A stretch of 64,000 nucleotides of DNA, taken from NCBI RefSeq assembly GCF_029714285.1, contig NZ_CP121662.1, positions 310,001 to 374,000 of the forward strand. The letters are read 5' to 3'. This DNA comes from Rhizobium sp. CB3090 (GTDB taxonomy: Bacteria; Pseudomonadota; Alphaproteobacteria; Rhizobiales; Rhizobiaceae). This document shows, piece after piece, positions 18,253 through 26,550 of this stretch. Each line of letters begins with the position of its first letter. Within the stretch, counting starts at the first letter, position 1. The notes beneath the pieces were generated by a model. That model did not search any database. It saw nothing but the letters and a program-made list of their open reading frames with translations, and was not told where the DNA came from. A program made the position numbers and the translations under genes.

Positions 18253-18295
18253 CTAAAGCGTGGGAGCGAATCTGAAAGATCGCGACGAGCTTTAG
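18253..18295. repeat. Dispersed rhizobial palindromic repeat
   Basis: CTAAAGC (18253-18259) and GCTTTAG (18289-18295) bound a 43-base element with inner GGAGCGAATC and GATCGCGACG. I recall this AAAGCG...GATCGCGAC...GCTTTA family as common in Rhizobium intergenic DNA; this is recognition, not a search result. Confidence 0.5.
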
Positions 18296-18400
18296 TCCTA
18301 TGTGCGGCCTCTGCCAATCCTCGATTCTGCCCTGTGGCTTCCTGCAGATCACGTCTTGGTGATGCTGTTTGCCGCACGGCAAGGCTACCAAGTTTGACAT

Positions 18401-18431
18401 ATGCTAAACGCATAGAAATGCTAAACGCATA
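18401..18431. promoter_or_regulatory. Two copies of a 13-bp palindrome, probable operator
   Basis: ATGCTAAACGCAT occurs at 18401-18413 and 18418-18430, each with ATGC/GCAT ends and a 5-base centre; a shared A follows each copy. The start-to-start distance is 17 bp. A perfect TTGACA (18394-18399) lies directly upstream on the plus strand. Such pairs usually bind a dimeric repressor. The regulator and the target (MFS gene or something to the right) are unknown. Confidence 0.55.
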
Positions 18432-18813
18432 AAATGTCGTTCGGTGTATTAGCGGATTTGGTTGAGTATGTCATGACGAAATTATCGATCATGAAAGGTC
18501 GTATTCCAGCTTGCCTCTGCCGACGACGGTGTGACAGGCACAGCTTACGCTGCTGCCATCGGAGAAAATGCGATCATGGCTGCCGATGTTCCTGCCGGCC
18601 GAAGGCGGTCGCAAGGCGGCGCTCGCCAATGTCTTGGGGCAAGATTTAGGCCAATCTCGAAGTCCGGTTGCGCACAGGACGCTTTTCCCTATTCCCTTCC
18701 TGTCATAGACGTGTTACCAGCCCTCGCCAACTTCCAAGCAATACTTGCAAGATCGCCCGGCGGACGATTCGTTCCGGAGCCATCCTGCTTTTCACAGACG
18801 AAGGAAATTGGCC

Positions 18814-20298
18814 ATGGCACGCATCATTGAAACGTCAACCGGGTTGGATGCTCTGACATTCGACGATGTGCTCCTGCAGCCGGGGCACTCCGAGGTCATG
18901 CCCGGCCAGACGAATATCGCCACTCGCATCGCCCAGGATATCGAACTCAACCTGCCGATCCTTTCGGCGGCCATGGACACGGTGACGGAAAGCCGTCTCG
19001 CCATCGCGATGGCACAGGCCGGCGGCATGGGCGTCATCCACCGCAATCTGACGCCGATCGAACAGGCAGAAGAGGTCCGGCAGGTCAAGAAATTCGAAAG
19101 CGGCATGGTGGTCAATCCAGTCACCATCGGTCCGGACGCAACGCTCGCCGAAGCGCTCGCTTTGATGAAGGCGCACGGCATTTCCGGCATCCCAGTCGTC
19201 GAGAAGTCGCATCGCCTCGTCGGCATCCTCACCAACCGCGACGTCCGCTTCGCCTCCGATCCCTCGCAGAAGATCTACGAGCTGATGACCCGCGAAAACC
19301 TGGTCACGGTCAAGGACGGCGTTCAGCAGCAGGAGGCCAAGCGCCTGCTGCACAAGCATCGCATCGAAAAGCTGCTGGTCATCGATGGCGATAGCCGCCT
19401 CGTCGGCCTGATCACGGTCAAGGATATCGAGAAATCGCAGCTTAATCCGAACGCCTCCAAGGATGCGCAGGGCCGTCTGCGTGCCGCCGCCGCCATCAGC
19501 GTCGGCGATGATGGCTTCGAGCGCGCCGAGCGCCTGATCGAGGCCGGCGTCGATCTTCTGGTCGTCGATACCGCCCACGGCCACTCGCAGCGCGTTCTGG
19601 ATGCCGTCACCCGCGTCAAGAAGCTCTCCAATTCGGTCCGCGTCATGGCCGGCAATGTCGCCACCTATGACGGCACGCGGGCGCTGATCGATGCCGGTGC
19701 CGATGCCGTCAAGGTCGGTATCGGCCCTGGTTCCATCTGCACGACCCGTATCGTCGCCGGCGTGGGCGTGCCGCAGCTCGCTGCCATCATGTCGGCAGTC
19801 CAGGCCGCGCAGGATCAGAATATCCCCGTCATCGCCGATGGCGGTATCAAGTTCTCTGGCGATCTCGCCAAGGCGATCGCCGCCGGCGCATCGGCCGCCA
19901 TGGTCGGCTCGCTTCTCGCCGGCACGGACGAAAGCCCGGGCGAGGTCTATCTCTACCAGGGTCGCTCCTTCAAGGCCTATCGCGGCATGGGCTCCGTTGG
20001 CGCCATGGCGCGCGGTTCGGCCGATCGTTATTTCCAGGCGGAGGTACGCGACACCCTGAAGCTGGTGCCGGAAGGCATCGAAGGCCAGGTGCCTTACAAG
20101 GGTTCCGTCTCGGGCGTGCTGCACCAGCTCGCCGGCGGCCTGAAGGCGGCCATGGGCTATGTCGGAGGCGCCGATCTCAAGGAATTCCAGGAGCGCGCCA
20201 CCTTCGTGCGCATCTCCGGCGCGGGTCTGCGCGAAAGCCATGCCCATGACGTCACGATCACCCGCGAAAGCCCGAACTATCCGGGTGCCGGCGGCTGA
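18814..20298 (+). CDS. guaB: Inosine-5'-monophosphate dehydrogenase
   Basis: A 494-residue enzyme converting IMP to XMP with NAD+, the first committed step of GMP synthesis. The catalytic loop is GPGSICTTR with Cys309. Two CBS domains lie at about residues 95-210 ([10 protein letters not shown] and [10 protein letters not shown]). The flap and C-terminal [10 protein letters not shown] motif are complete. AAGGA at 18801-18805 fixes ATG 18814. The next gene begins 3 bases after the stop. Confidence 0.97.
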   Translation: MARIIETSTGLDALTFDDVLLQPGHSEVMPGQTNIATRIAQDIELNLPILSAAMDTVTESRLAIAMAQAGGMGVIHRNLTPIEQAEEVRQVKKFESGMVVNPVTIGPDATLAEALALMKAHGISGIPVVEKSHRLVGILTNRDVRFASDPSQKIYELMTRENLVTVKDGVQQQEAKRLLHKHRIEKLLVIDGDSRLVGLITVKDIEKSQLNPNASKDAQGRLRAAAAISVGDDGFERAERLIEAGVDLLVVDTAHGHSQRVLDAVTRVKKLSNSVRVMAGNVATYDGTRALIDAGADAVKVGIGPGSICTTRIVAGVGVPQLAAIMSAVQAAQDQNIPVIADGGIKFSGDLAKAIAAGASAAMVGSLLAGTDESPGEVYLYQGRSFKAYRGMGSVGAMARGSADRYFQAEVRDTLKLVPEGIEGQVPYKGSVSGVLHQLAGGLKAAMGYVGGADLKEFQERATFVRISGAGLRESHAHDVTITRESPNYPGAGG

Positions 20299-20301
20299 TC
20301 G

Positions 20302-20887
20302 ATGGCTGATCGCGCTCAAGGCAACGTCAGGTCCTTGCAGGGCCTGACGGCGATCCTTGCGGCTCTTTCCCTGGCGCTTTTTGCCTGGATCTATGCCGGC
20401 TTCGTGAGAGCATTCAGCGATGCGGCGGCTGGCGAGCAGATGCTCGATGCGCGCATCGGCGGCTATGAGCGCGGCGACGTCATCGCCATGCTGCGCTACC
20501 TCAAGGATCATCCCGATCCGGCTGCCATCCTGCATTCCATGTATCTTGGGCCGGAGCTCATCTTTCCGCTGGTGCTGGCCGGTCTGCTCTTTTGCCTGCT
20601 GCGGCTTGTCGGTCCCGGCGGCACCTTCTTCGGCAAGCCGATCCCGCCTGCTGTAATTGCCCTGATCACTGCCGGTCTTCTACGGCGTGATGGATTATGC
20701 CGAAAATATTGCCGGCCTGTTGCTTTATCCGCCCGCCACGCCATCGGATGCCACAGTAACGCTGCTCGCGAGTCTGCTGCCGATTATCGTGCGGATAAAG
20801 TTCCTCACGCTGGTCATCACTATCATTCTACTGGCCCGTTTCGCGATTCTTCGCTACCTGTCTGCAGACGGTTCCAAGCCGTCCTGA
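20302..20887 (+). pseudogene. Frameshifted small integral membrane protein gene
   Basis: The first part reads from ATG 20302 to about 20676 and has two hydrophobic helices (LTAILAALSLALFAWIYAGF and ELIFPLVLAGLLFCLLRL). The protein then continues in another frame from about 20677 to the TGA at 20885-20887 (FYGVMDYAENIAGLLLYPP...), giving two further helices and about 195 residues in all. The break is at GGTCTTCTAC (20674-20683), consistent with a 2-base loss in a CT tract or a 1-base gain. The unshifted frame stays open to 21036 but becomes His/Arg-rich and non-membrane. Could be a true mutation or a sequencing error. Family not recognised. Confidence 0.75.
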
Positions 20888-20914
20888 GCCGGCGTTCTGC
20901 CGTTCAGCAATCCC

Positions 20915-21020
20915 TAGAGCGGTTTCAGCGTTTCACGGAATCGCTTTCCCGCTCTATCCCTTTGTTTTTACGCAATTCCGGACGGAAAGCCGCTTCGCAC
21001 TTTTCCTGGAATTGCTCTAA
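20915..21020. repeat. RIME-like intergenic repeat, copy A
   Basis: About 106 bases from CTAGAGCGGTTTCAGCG to GGAATTGCTCTAA. It nearly matches the element at 40832-40935 over its whole length. Both hold two palindromic halves with AGAGCG / CGCTCT and GGAATTGCTCT ends, as in the Rhizobium intergenic mosaic elements. The right end abuts AAGGAG, the ribosome site of the MAPEG gene. Confidence 0.8.
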
Positions 21021-21032
21021 GGAGTTGGCGGC

Positions 21033-21455
21033 GTGACCGGCTACGAAATGTTCTGGCCCATGGTGGCCCATGCGGTGCTTGTCTATATTCTCTATGCGCT
21101 GTTGGGCTTGCGTCGCCAAAGCGCGGTGAAGGCGGGCAAGATCAAACGATCGCAGTTTCGCGAGAACTATGCCGCCGATGAGCCGGCCGAAAGCCTGGTT
21201 GTGCGCAACAGCATCGCCAATCAGTTCGAGCTTCCAATTCTGTTTTATGCCTGCTCCATCGCGCTGTTCGTCGCCCAGGCGGATAATCTGCCTGCCGTCA
21301 TCCTGGCCTGGATCTTCGTCGCCTCGCGTTATGCCCATGCCTATGTGCATGTCACCAGCAACGATCTGCGCTACCGCAGCCCGCTTTTCGCGGTCGGCTA
21401 TGCCGTCCTTGCCGGCATGTGGGTCTGGCTTGCTGTCTGGATGGCGTTCTCCTGA
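21033..21455 (+). CDS. MAPEG-family membrane protein
   Basis: A 140-residue protein with four hydrophobic helices typical of membrane-associated proteins in eicosanoid and glutathione metabolism. The central motif VRNSIANQFELPILFYACSI (near residues 66-85) and ASRYAHAYVHVTSNDLRYRS are family features. Start is GTG at 21033, 8 bases after AAGGAG (21019-21024), which borders the repeat. Bacterial members have unclear roles; glutathione-linked activity is possible. Confidence 0.85.
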   Translation: MTGYEMFWPMVAHAVLVYILYALLGLRRQSAVKAGKIKRSQFRENYAADEPAESLVVRNSIANQFELPILFYACSIALFVAQADNLPAVILAWIFVASRYAHAYVHVTSNDLRYRSPLFAVGYAVLAGMWVWLAVWMAFS

Positions 21456-21604
21456 TCGAACTTGCATTCTCGCGGAAAGCAACCTGCAATAACGTATTTG
21501 TGTTCTTCCTTTACCCTCGCACCGCGCTCCACTGACCTATCTTGTCACCGGACGGCTTGGCTTTGGGATGCTGGCTGCCGGGGAAAGATAAGGAGGAACA
21601 CAGT

Positions 21605-22486
21605 ATGAGCATGGATAAGCCCGTCGTGACGCAGGCGATGATCAATGCCTATGATGAATATACGCATCTGACGCTCGATCGCCGCGGTTTCATGGAGAAG
21701 CTGACGAAGCTCGCAGGGTCGGCGGGGGCCGCGGCCGTGATCGCGCCTTTGCTGGCGGCCAACAAGGCAAGCGCCGAGATCATTGCCGCCGATGACAGTC
21801 GTCTGGAGACGAAGGACGTCCCTTATCCCGGCCGCACCGGTGAGATGAAAGCCTATCTCGCTCGGCCCAAGGGCGAGGGCGAAAAGCTCGGTGGCGTGAT
21901 CGTCATTCACGAAAATCGTGGCCTCAACCCGCATATCCGCGATGTCGCCCGCCGCATCGCGCTGGAAGGTTTCATCGCCCTGGCGCCGGATTTCCTGTCG
22001 CCGCTCGGCGGCACGCCGGAAGATGAGGACAAGGCTCGCGGGATGTTCACCAAGCTCGATGCGGCACTGACGGTTGCCAATGCCGAAGCGAGCCTGACCT
22101 ATCTTTCCAAGCTCGACGGGTCCAACGGCAAGATCGGCGCGGTCGGCTTCTGCTGGGGCGGCGGCGTCATCAACCGCTTCGCCACCAAATCGCTGGAGCT
22201 GAAGGCTGGCGTTGCCTACTACGGCATGCAGCCCGCCGCTGCCGATGTACCCGACATCAAAGCCGCGCTGATGCTGCACTATGCCGGCCTCGACGACCGC
22301 ACCAATGCCGGTATCGATGCTTATCGGAAAGAGCTGCAGGCCGGCGGCAAGACATTCGAAATCTTCGTCTATGACGGCGCCAACCACGCCTTCAACAATG
22401 ACACCTCGGCTGCCCGCTACGACAAGAAGGCGGCCGATCTCGCCTGGGGCCGGACGGTCGATTTCTTGAAAAAATATCTGGCCTAA
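21605..22486 (+). CDS. Dienelactone hydrolase-family protein with Tat-like signal
   Basis: A 293-residue alpha/beta hydrolase. The N-terminus has DRRGFMEKLTKLAGSAGAAA (residues about 25-44), a twin-arginine-type export signal ending near ASA. The nucleophile is Cys183 in VGFCWGGG, with HENRGLNP and YDGANHAFNND providing the other conserved positions of dienelactone hydrolases. AGGAGGAA upstream supports ATG 21605. Likely periplasmic; natural ester or lactone substrate unknown. Confidence 0.88.
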   Translation: MSMDKPVVTQAMINAYDEYTHLTLDRRGFMEKLTKLAGSAGAAAVIAPLLAANKASAEIIAADDSRLETKDVPYPGRTGEMKAYLARPKGEGEKLGGVIVIHENRGLNPHIRDVARRIALEGFIALAPDFLSPLGGTPEDEDKARGMFTKLDAALTVANAEASLTYLSKLDGSNGKIGAVGFCWGGGVINRFATKSLELKAGVAYYGMQPAAADVPDIKAALMLHYAGLDDRTNAGIDAYRKELQAGGKTFEIFVYDGANHAFNNDTSAARYDKKAADLAWGRTVDFLKKYLA

Positions 22487-22674
22487 GCGTGGGCGGTGAT
22501 GGACTGAGCGACAGCGGCAGAAGCTATTTTCTGATCGCTGTCGTCTGTCGCGATCTTAAAAATACTTAACACTTAAAATTGAACTTTTCTCATTTACGCG
22601 CATTGAACATGCCTGTGGCATAAGCTGCCACACGCCCCGGCGCCGCTCCGAGTGAACAATAAAATGGGAAATGC

Positions 22675-23337
22675 ATGAGCCCGGACAAACCCGCCCGCAT
22701 CAGATTCCGCAAAGAGCCTCAGCAGGAACGCAGCATCCACCGCGTCGATGTCATCTTGTCGGCCGCCGCCCACCTGATTGCGGAAAAAGGCGTCAGCGCC
22801 ATGAAGATGACGGAACTTGCCACCGTAGCTGGTGTGCCGATCGGTTCCGTGTACCAATATTTTCCCGAAAAAGCTGCGATTGTCACCGCGCTGTTCGACC
22901 GCCACGCCGTTCTCATCCAGCAAAAGACGGCGGAAGTCTTCGTCGCCGTAAAATCCCTTGATCATGCCCTCGATCTCGTCTGCGGCATGGTCGACTGGTA
23001 CTATCGCGAGTTCCGCGGCGATCCGACCTATATGGGCGTGTGGCTGGGGACGGAGATGGATCAGGATCTTCTGAGGCTGAACATTCAGCACAGCAACCGT
23101 GTCGCCGAGATATTCCTGCGGGGCATCGAAGCCCACATTCCGGCCGGCAGTCAAATCGACCTGCAGGCTCGCGCTCAACTTTTCAGCCATCTCATCGGCG
23201 CCTCCGTCCGCCTCGCGATCATGAGCGAAAGGAGCCTTGCCATCCGCATGCTCAACGAGTGGAAACAGGTGATCCGCGCGACGCTGTTTGCCGAGCCGGG
23301 TGCGGGTGAGGCAATAGCAGTAGGCAAGCTATTTTGA
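22675..23337 (+). CDS. TetR/AcrR-family transcriptional regulator
   Basis: A 220-residue one-component regulator. The HTH is at residues 20-65 (VDVILSAAAHLIAEKGVSAMKMTELATVAGVPIGSVYQYFPEK in consecutive pieces), followed by an all-helical ligand domain. Preceded by an AT-rich promoter stretch at 22550-22610. Neighbours are an upstream hydrolase and a downstream hydrolase, so it may control one of them, but no palindrome specific to it was identified. Confidence 0.88.
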   Translation: MSPDKPARIRFRKEPQQERSIHRVDVILSAAAHLIAEKGVSAMKMTELATVAGVPIGSVYQYFPEKAAIVTALFDRHAVLIQQKTAEVFVAVKSLDHALDLVCGMVDWYYREFRGDPTYMGVWLGTEMDQDLLRLNIQHSNRVAEIFLRGIEAHIPAGSQIDLQARAQLFSHLIGASVRLAIMSERSLAIRMLNEWKQVIRATLFAEPGAGEAIAVGKLF

Positions 23338-23393
23338 GGAGGGGGCTTAGCCTGGTCTTGCGCCCGCCCGCATCTGCGGAATAAAATGCCTGC

Positions 23394-23945
23394 ATGGTCA
23401 AGCAGGTCCTTTTCGTTCAAGGAGCCGGCGAAGGCGCTCATGCCCACTGGGACAGCAAACTGGTGGCGAGCCTTGAGCGCGAACTCGCCGAAGGCTATTC
23501 CGTCCGCTATCCGCAGATGCCTGGCGAGGACGATGCTAAATACTCGGCCTGGAAGGCTGCGCTGATAGGAGAGTTCGGCTCGCTGGAGGATGGGGCAATT
23601 CTCGTCGGCCACTCGATTGGCGGCACGATCTTGCTTCATGTGCTCGCCGAGCAGCCGCCGAAACCCAGGCTCGATGGCCTGTTTATCATCGCTGCCCCCT
23701 TCATAGGTGAAGGTGGGTGGCCGAGCGATGACATCAATGATCGCAAGGATTTTTCAGAATGGCTTCCGCCCGGCGTTCCTGTCCATCTCTATCATGGCGC
23801 TGATGACGATGTGGTGCCAACAGCTCATGTTCATCTCTATGCGAAAGCAATTCCGCAAGCAGTGGTCCGCGTGATCGAACGCAGGGATCACCAGTTCAAC
23901 AACGACATGAGTGACGTCGCGCGAGACATCCGTTCAGTAGGTTGA
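23394..23945 (+). CDS. Small alpha/beta hydrolase (RBBP9/YdeN-like)
   Basis: A 183-residue protein with the nucleophile elbow GHSIGG (Ser near residue 73), an acid in YHGADDDVVPTAH, and His in ERRDHQFNND. The short length and the early VQGAGEGAHAHWDSKL stretch fit the RBBP9/YdeN serine hydrolases. It follows the TetR gene by 56 bases in the same direction. Substrate unknown. Confidence 0.82.
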   Translation: MVKQVLFVQGAGEGAHAHWDSKLVASLERELAEGYSVRYPQMPGEDDAKYSAWKAALIGEFGSLEDGAILVGHSIGGTILLHVLAEQPPKPRLDGLFIIAAPFIGEGGWPSDDINDRKDFSEWLPPGVPVHLYHGADDDVVPTAHVHLYAKAIPQAVVRVIERRDHQFNNDMSDVARDIRSVG

Positions 23946-23978
23946 GCTGAGCGCAAGGCTTGCGCCCGGCTTCTAAAA

Positions 23979-24932
23979 TCACCAACCCGGCAGAATATGT
24001 CCTGAACGCACGCGCGGATAGTAGCGCGTAAAGGTCTTCACGTCGCCGTCGAGATCGTCGTCGACTACTGCCGGCGTGATGTTGTCGAGGCAGGCGGAGA
24101 TATGGGCGGTGATGGCGTTCATCAGCGACACAGAGAGGCCCGGCCGTTTCATGATGCCGATCTGCACCGGCGGCAATGGCGGGAATCCGTCCGCCTGGCT
24201 CAGCACCTTCATGCCGGTGCGAAGCGCCGACTCCGGCATGACCGATACCGCCATGCCGGCAAGCACGGCAGCGGCAACCACCGTGCAGGACCAACTGGTG
24301 AACAGGATCTGATAGTCGCGGCCGCCGGCGTCGAGCGCTGCGCAGGCAAGCTGCCGCCATTGACAGTCGCGTCGCCCGACGGCGAGCGGAATTGGCGCAT
24401 CGTCGCGCAGCGGATGGTTGGCCGAGCCGACCCAGCAGAGCGGCTCGGTGCGCACGACATCGGACATTCTCTCGCGCGGATTGTGGGTGACCAGCGCAAT
24501 ATCGAGCTCGCCGCGATGCATGCGCTCGGCAAGATCGACGGAAGGTTCGCAGACGATATAGAGCTCGACGTTCGGATGCGTCTTGGCGAAGCGTCCGATG
24601 ATCTCGGGCATATAGCGGTCGGCATAATCATCCGGCGTGCCGATGCGCAGCGTGCCTTCCAGCCTGTTGTCGTCGAATGCGGCGATCGCCTCATTGTTCA
24701 GGCGGATGATGCGGCGCGCATAATTGAGCAGCTTTTCGCCTTCCGCCGTCAGCCGGTTGCCGCGGCCATCCTTGATGAAAAGCTGCTTGCCGACGCGTTC
24801 TTCCAGCCGGCGCATCTGCATGGAGACCGCCGACTGCGTCTTGAAGACCCGGTCGGCTGCCTTGGTGAAGCTGCCCGAATCCACGATGGCGATGAAGGTC
24901 TGCAACTGATCGATATCAAGCGGCGCGGCCAT
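23979..24932 (-). CDS. LysR-family transcriptional regulator
   Basis: A 317-residue LTTR. The winged HTH is at residues 5-65 (LDIDQLQTFIAIVDSGSFTK then AADRVFKTQSAVSMQMRRLE), followed by a periplasmic-binding-like effector domain. Cysteines at 128, 166, 190, 197 and 216 are many for this family, so redox sensing is possible but unproven. It is transcribed away from the DUF1127 gene across a 199-base gap that holds a strong palindrome. Confidence 0.88.
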   Translation of the reverse strand: MAAPLDIDQLQTFIAIVDSGSFTKAADRVFKTQSAVSMQMRRLEERVGKQLFIKDGRGNRLTAEGEKLLNYARRIIRLNNEAIAAFDDNRLEGTLRIGTPDDYADRYMPEIIGRFAKTHPNVELYIVCEPSVDLAERMHRGELDIALVTHNPRERMSDVVRTEPLCWVGSANHPLRDDAPIPLAVGRRDCQWRQLACAALDAGGRDYQILFTSWSCTVVAAAVLAGMAVSVMPESALRTGMKVLSQADGFPPLPPVQIGIMKRPGLSVSLMNAITAHISACLDNITPAVVDDDLDGDVKTFTRYYPRVRSGHILPGW

Positions 24933-24952
24933 GATCTCACCTATAAAGGAGT

Positions 24953-24966
24953 TTGATAATTATCAT
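24953..24966. promoter_or_regulatory. FNR/FixK-like or LysR-type palindrome
   Basis: TTGATAATTATCAT matches the anaerobox TTGAT-N4-ATCAA at 9 of 10 fixed positions and contains the perfect 12-bp palindrome TGATAATTATCA (24954-24965). It lies 21 bases upstream of the LysR start and in the divergent control region of the DUF1127 gene. It could be an Fnr/FixK site, or the autoregulatory site of the LysR protein. Confidence 0.45.
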
Positions 24967-25131
24967 TAGAAACATTCGTTGGACTGATCAATAGGGCTTT
25001 GGCATCTTCCTAATGCAAATCAGCATACCAATCGACAGACCTCCTGCCGAATTCCTCCCAAACCACGCTCCTTCTCCGGACCTCCGGGAAGGGGCTTGGC
25101 CAGCGTGTGCCTGAAAGAAAGGACCACTGAA

Positions 25132-25428
25132 ATGCGCACGACAGATCGGACATTACATCTCGGCCACGCAAGGCCGTCGCTGCCTTTGACGGCACGTCTG
25201 ACGCTTGCTTTCGATAAGATGGCATCCGTCTGGCGCGCTCTCCGCAACCGCCGCGAGATCAATTATCTGAATGAGCTGAACGACAGCCAATTGAAGGACA
25301 TCGGCTTGACACGCCTTGACGTCACATCGGCGCTCAACACGTCGACCTTCTTCGAGGACCCGTCCAGCCACCTGACCAACTCCGCGCGTCGCCGTACGCG
25401 CCTCGGCCTTACCAGCTTCCATCGTTGA
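25132..25428 (+). CDS. DUF1127 small protein
   Basis: A 98-residue basic protein with the DUF1127 signature REINYLNELNDSQLKDIGLT (residues 53-72). DUF1127 proteins are common and often multiplied in rhizobia; some long forms take part in RNA or phosphate and carbon metabolism. This one has a non-conserved C-terminal tail ending RRRTRLGLTSFHR. GAAAGAAAGGA upstream places the start at ATG 25132. It ends at a clear terminator. Confidence 0.85.
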   Translation: MRTTDRTLHLGHARPSLPLTARLTLAFDKMASVWRALRNRREINYLNELNDSQLKDIGLTRLDVTSALNTSTFFEDPSSHLTNSARRRTRLGLTSFHR

Positions 25429-25479
25429 GGCCGATTATCCGTTTCCCCGCAGGGTGATAGCCAATAAGCCCTGCCTCTT

Positions 25480-25516
25480 CCCGGTGTTCGGTTTCCCGAC
25501 CGACACCGGGTTTTTT
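25480..25516 (+). terminator. Rho-independent terminator after the DUF1127 gene
   Basis: CCCGGTGT (25480-25487) pairs with ACACCGGG (25503-25510), extended by CGG/CCG after a one-base bulge, then six T. Confidence 0.85.
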
Positions 25517-25617
25517 CTTTTCGGAGAATGGTTTCGCCCTTTGAAAGATGATCGGGCAAATTGCCATGTCTTTCAAATGTCTTATGTTAGGCTCTGGTCG
25601 AAATGCGAGGGCTGACA

Positions 25618-26184
25618 ATGGCGACGGTGATCCTCTTCCATTCCGTTTATGGGTTGCGCCCTCTCGAACTCGACGCCGTCGAGCGCTTGCAGGCGGCAGG
25701 TCACAGGGCGTTCGCGCCGGACCTCTATGACGGTTGGGTGGCCAGTTCAAGCGATGAAGGCTTCGAACTGAAGGATGAGATCGGCTGGCCGACCATCTGC
25801 GAGCGAGCGGAATGGGCGATGGCTGGCCTGCCGCCCTCAACGGTCCTGGGTGGATTCTCCATGGGTGCGGCGGTTGCTGCAAGTCTTTGGCCGAAGCGGC
25901 CCCAGACCGCCGGTGTGCTCTTCCTCCACAGCATCGCTCAAATTCCGGAGAGCCCTCGCGAGGGCTTGCCCGTGCAGGTCCATCTTGCCGATCCCGATCC
26001 GTTCGAGCCTGCGGAAGACGTCGCCGCATGGCGATCCGCGGCCGCACGATCAAAGATCGCAGCCGATCTCTTCACCTATCCAGGCGCCGGCCACCTCTAT
26101 ACCGATGCCAGCCTGCCCGATTACGATGCCAAGGCGGCCGATCTCACATGGAGCCGCATCATCCGTTTCCTCGACGCTCTCTAA
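25618..26184 (+). CDS. Dienelactone hydrolase-like protein with serine nucleophile
   Basis: A 188-residue alpha/beta hydrolase starting MATVILFHSVYGLRP. The elbow is GGFSMGAAVA, so the nucleophile is Ser rather than the Cys of true dienelactone hydrolases. The His is in YPGAGHLYTD. ATG 25618 is used, with GAGG 8 bases before it; an ATG at 25603 would add five residues. Substrate unknown. Confidence 0.8.
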   Translation: MATVILFHSVYGLRPLELDAVERLQAAGHRAFAPDLYDGWVASSSDEGFELKDEIGWPTICERAEWAMAGLPPSTVLGGFSMGAAVAASLWPKRPQTAGVLFLHSIAQIPESPREGLPVQVHLADPDPFEPAEDVAAWRSAAARSKIAADLFTYPGAGHLYTDASLPDYDAKAADLTWSRIIRFLDAL

Positions 26185-26550
26185 GGTTGGATGCCGCATC
26201 CGAGACCTGCCTCGGAGCGCTGTCGAGATGCGGGAAGCATCAAATGCCGACGCTCATCTTCGGTTGCCATCGCGAATTCCTTTTGTTTGGGCTGGACGAT
26301 GCACGGGATTGTAGAGCAGGCAAAGCCGCCACTAATCCTTTTGCTGAGGGTGACGGCAAATTTCATTCTACTTTAGGCGGAATTGTTCTGTGGGTAGTGA
26401 ACCATTAGCGTGCTGCGCTAGGTCTGCGCCTCCACCTTAAATTTTCTGGCGATCGCGCCGAGACCGATCCGCAGTGTCCGCGAGGGGATGCAAGGGTGAC
26501 TGCGGCTTTGCTACAGGAAAGGACATTAGCTCGAAAACCGGGGGGCGAAG
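26185..26550. other. Intergenic stretch before the GMC oxidoreductase gene
   Basis: 366 bases without a recognisable gene. Short open frames here (for example 26191-26376 on plus, 26181-26366 on minus) have no family features. The right end carries AGGAAAGGA and GGGGGGCGAAG just before ATG 26551, the latter acting as ribosome site. Confidence 0.5.

Larger units (their letters stand above)
18132..18813. other. Intergenic stretch between MFS gene and guaB
   Basis: A 682-base stretch with no confident gene. It contains a dispersed palindromic repeat (18253-18295), a TTGACA box at 18394-18399, two copies of a 13-bp palindrome (18401-18431), and several short open frames (for example 18434-18649 and 18531-18830) whose translations resemble nothing recognised. 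The guaB promoter must lie in the right part and the MFS promoter in the left part. Confidence 0.55.

Noticed and set aside
18434-18830. Possible small genes left of guaB
   Set aside because: Open frames have Cys/Arg-rich translations without family features and no good ribosome sites.
18835-20535. 566-residue open frame on the minus strand
   Set aside because: Antisense to guaB; no motif and no ribosome site.
20302-21036. A continuous 244-residue protein behind guaB
   Set aside because: The second half is not membrane-like, while a neighbouring frame continues the hydrophobic protein. Reported as a frameshift instead.
22509-22543. CGACAGC/GCTGTCG dyad after the hydrolase gene as terminator
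   Set aside because: A 21-base loop and no T run; too weak to annotate.
23951-23965. GCGCAAG/CTTGCGC dyad as terminator between convergent genes
   Set aside because: Single-base loop and no T run on either strand.
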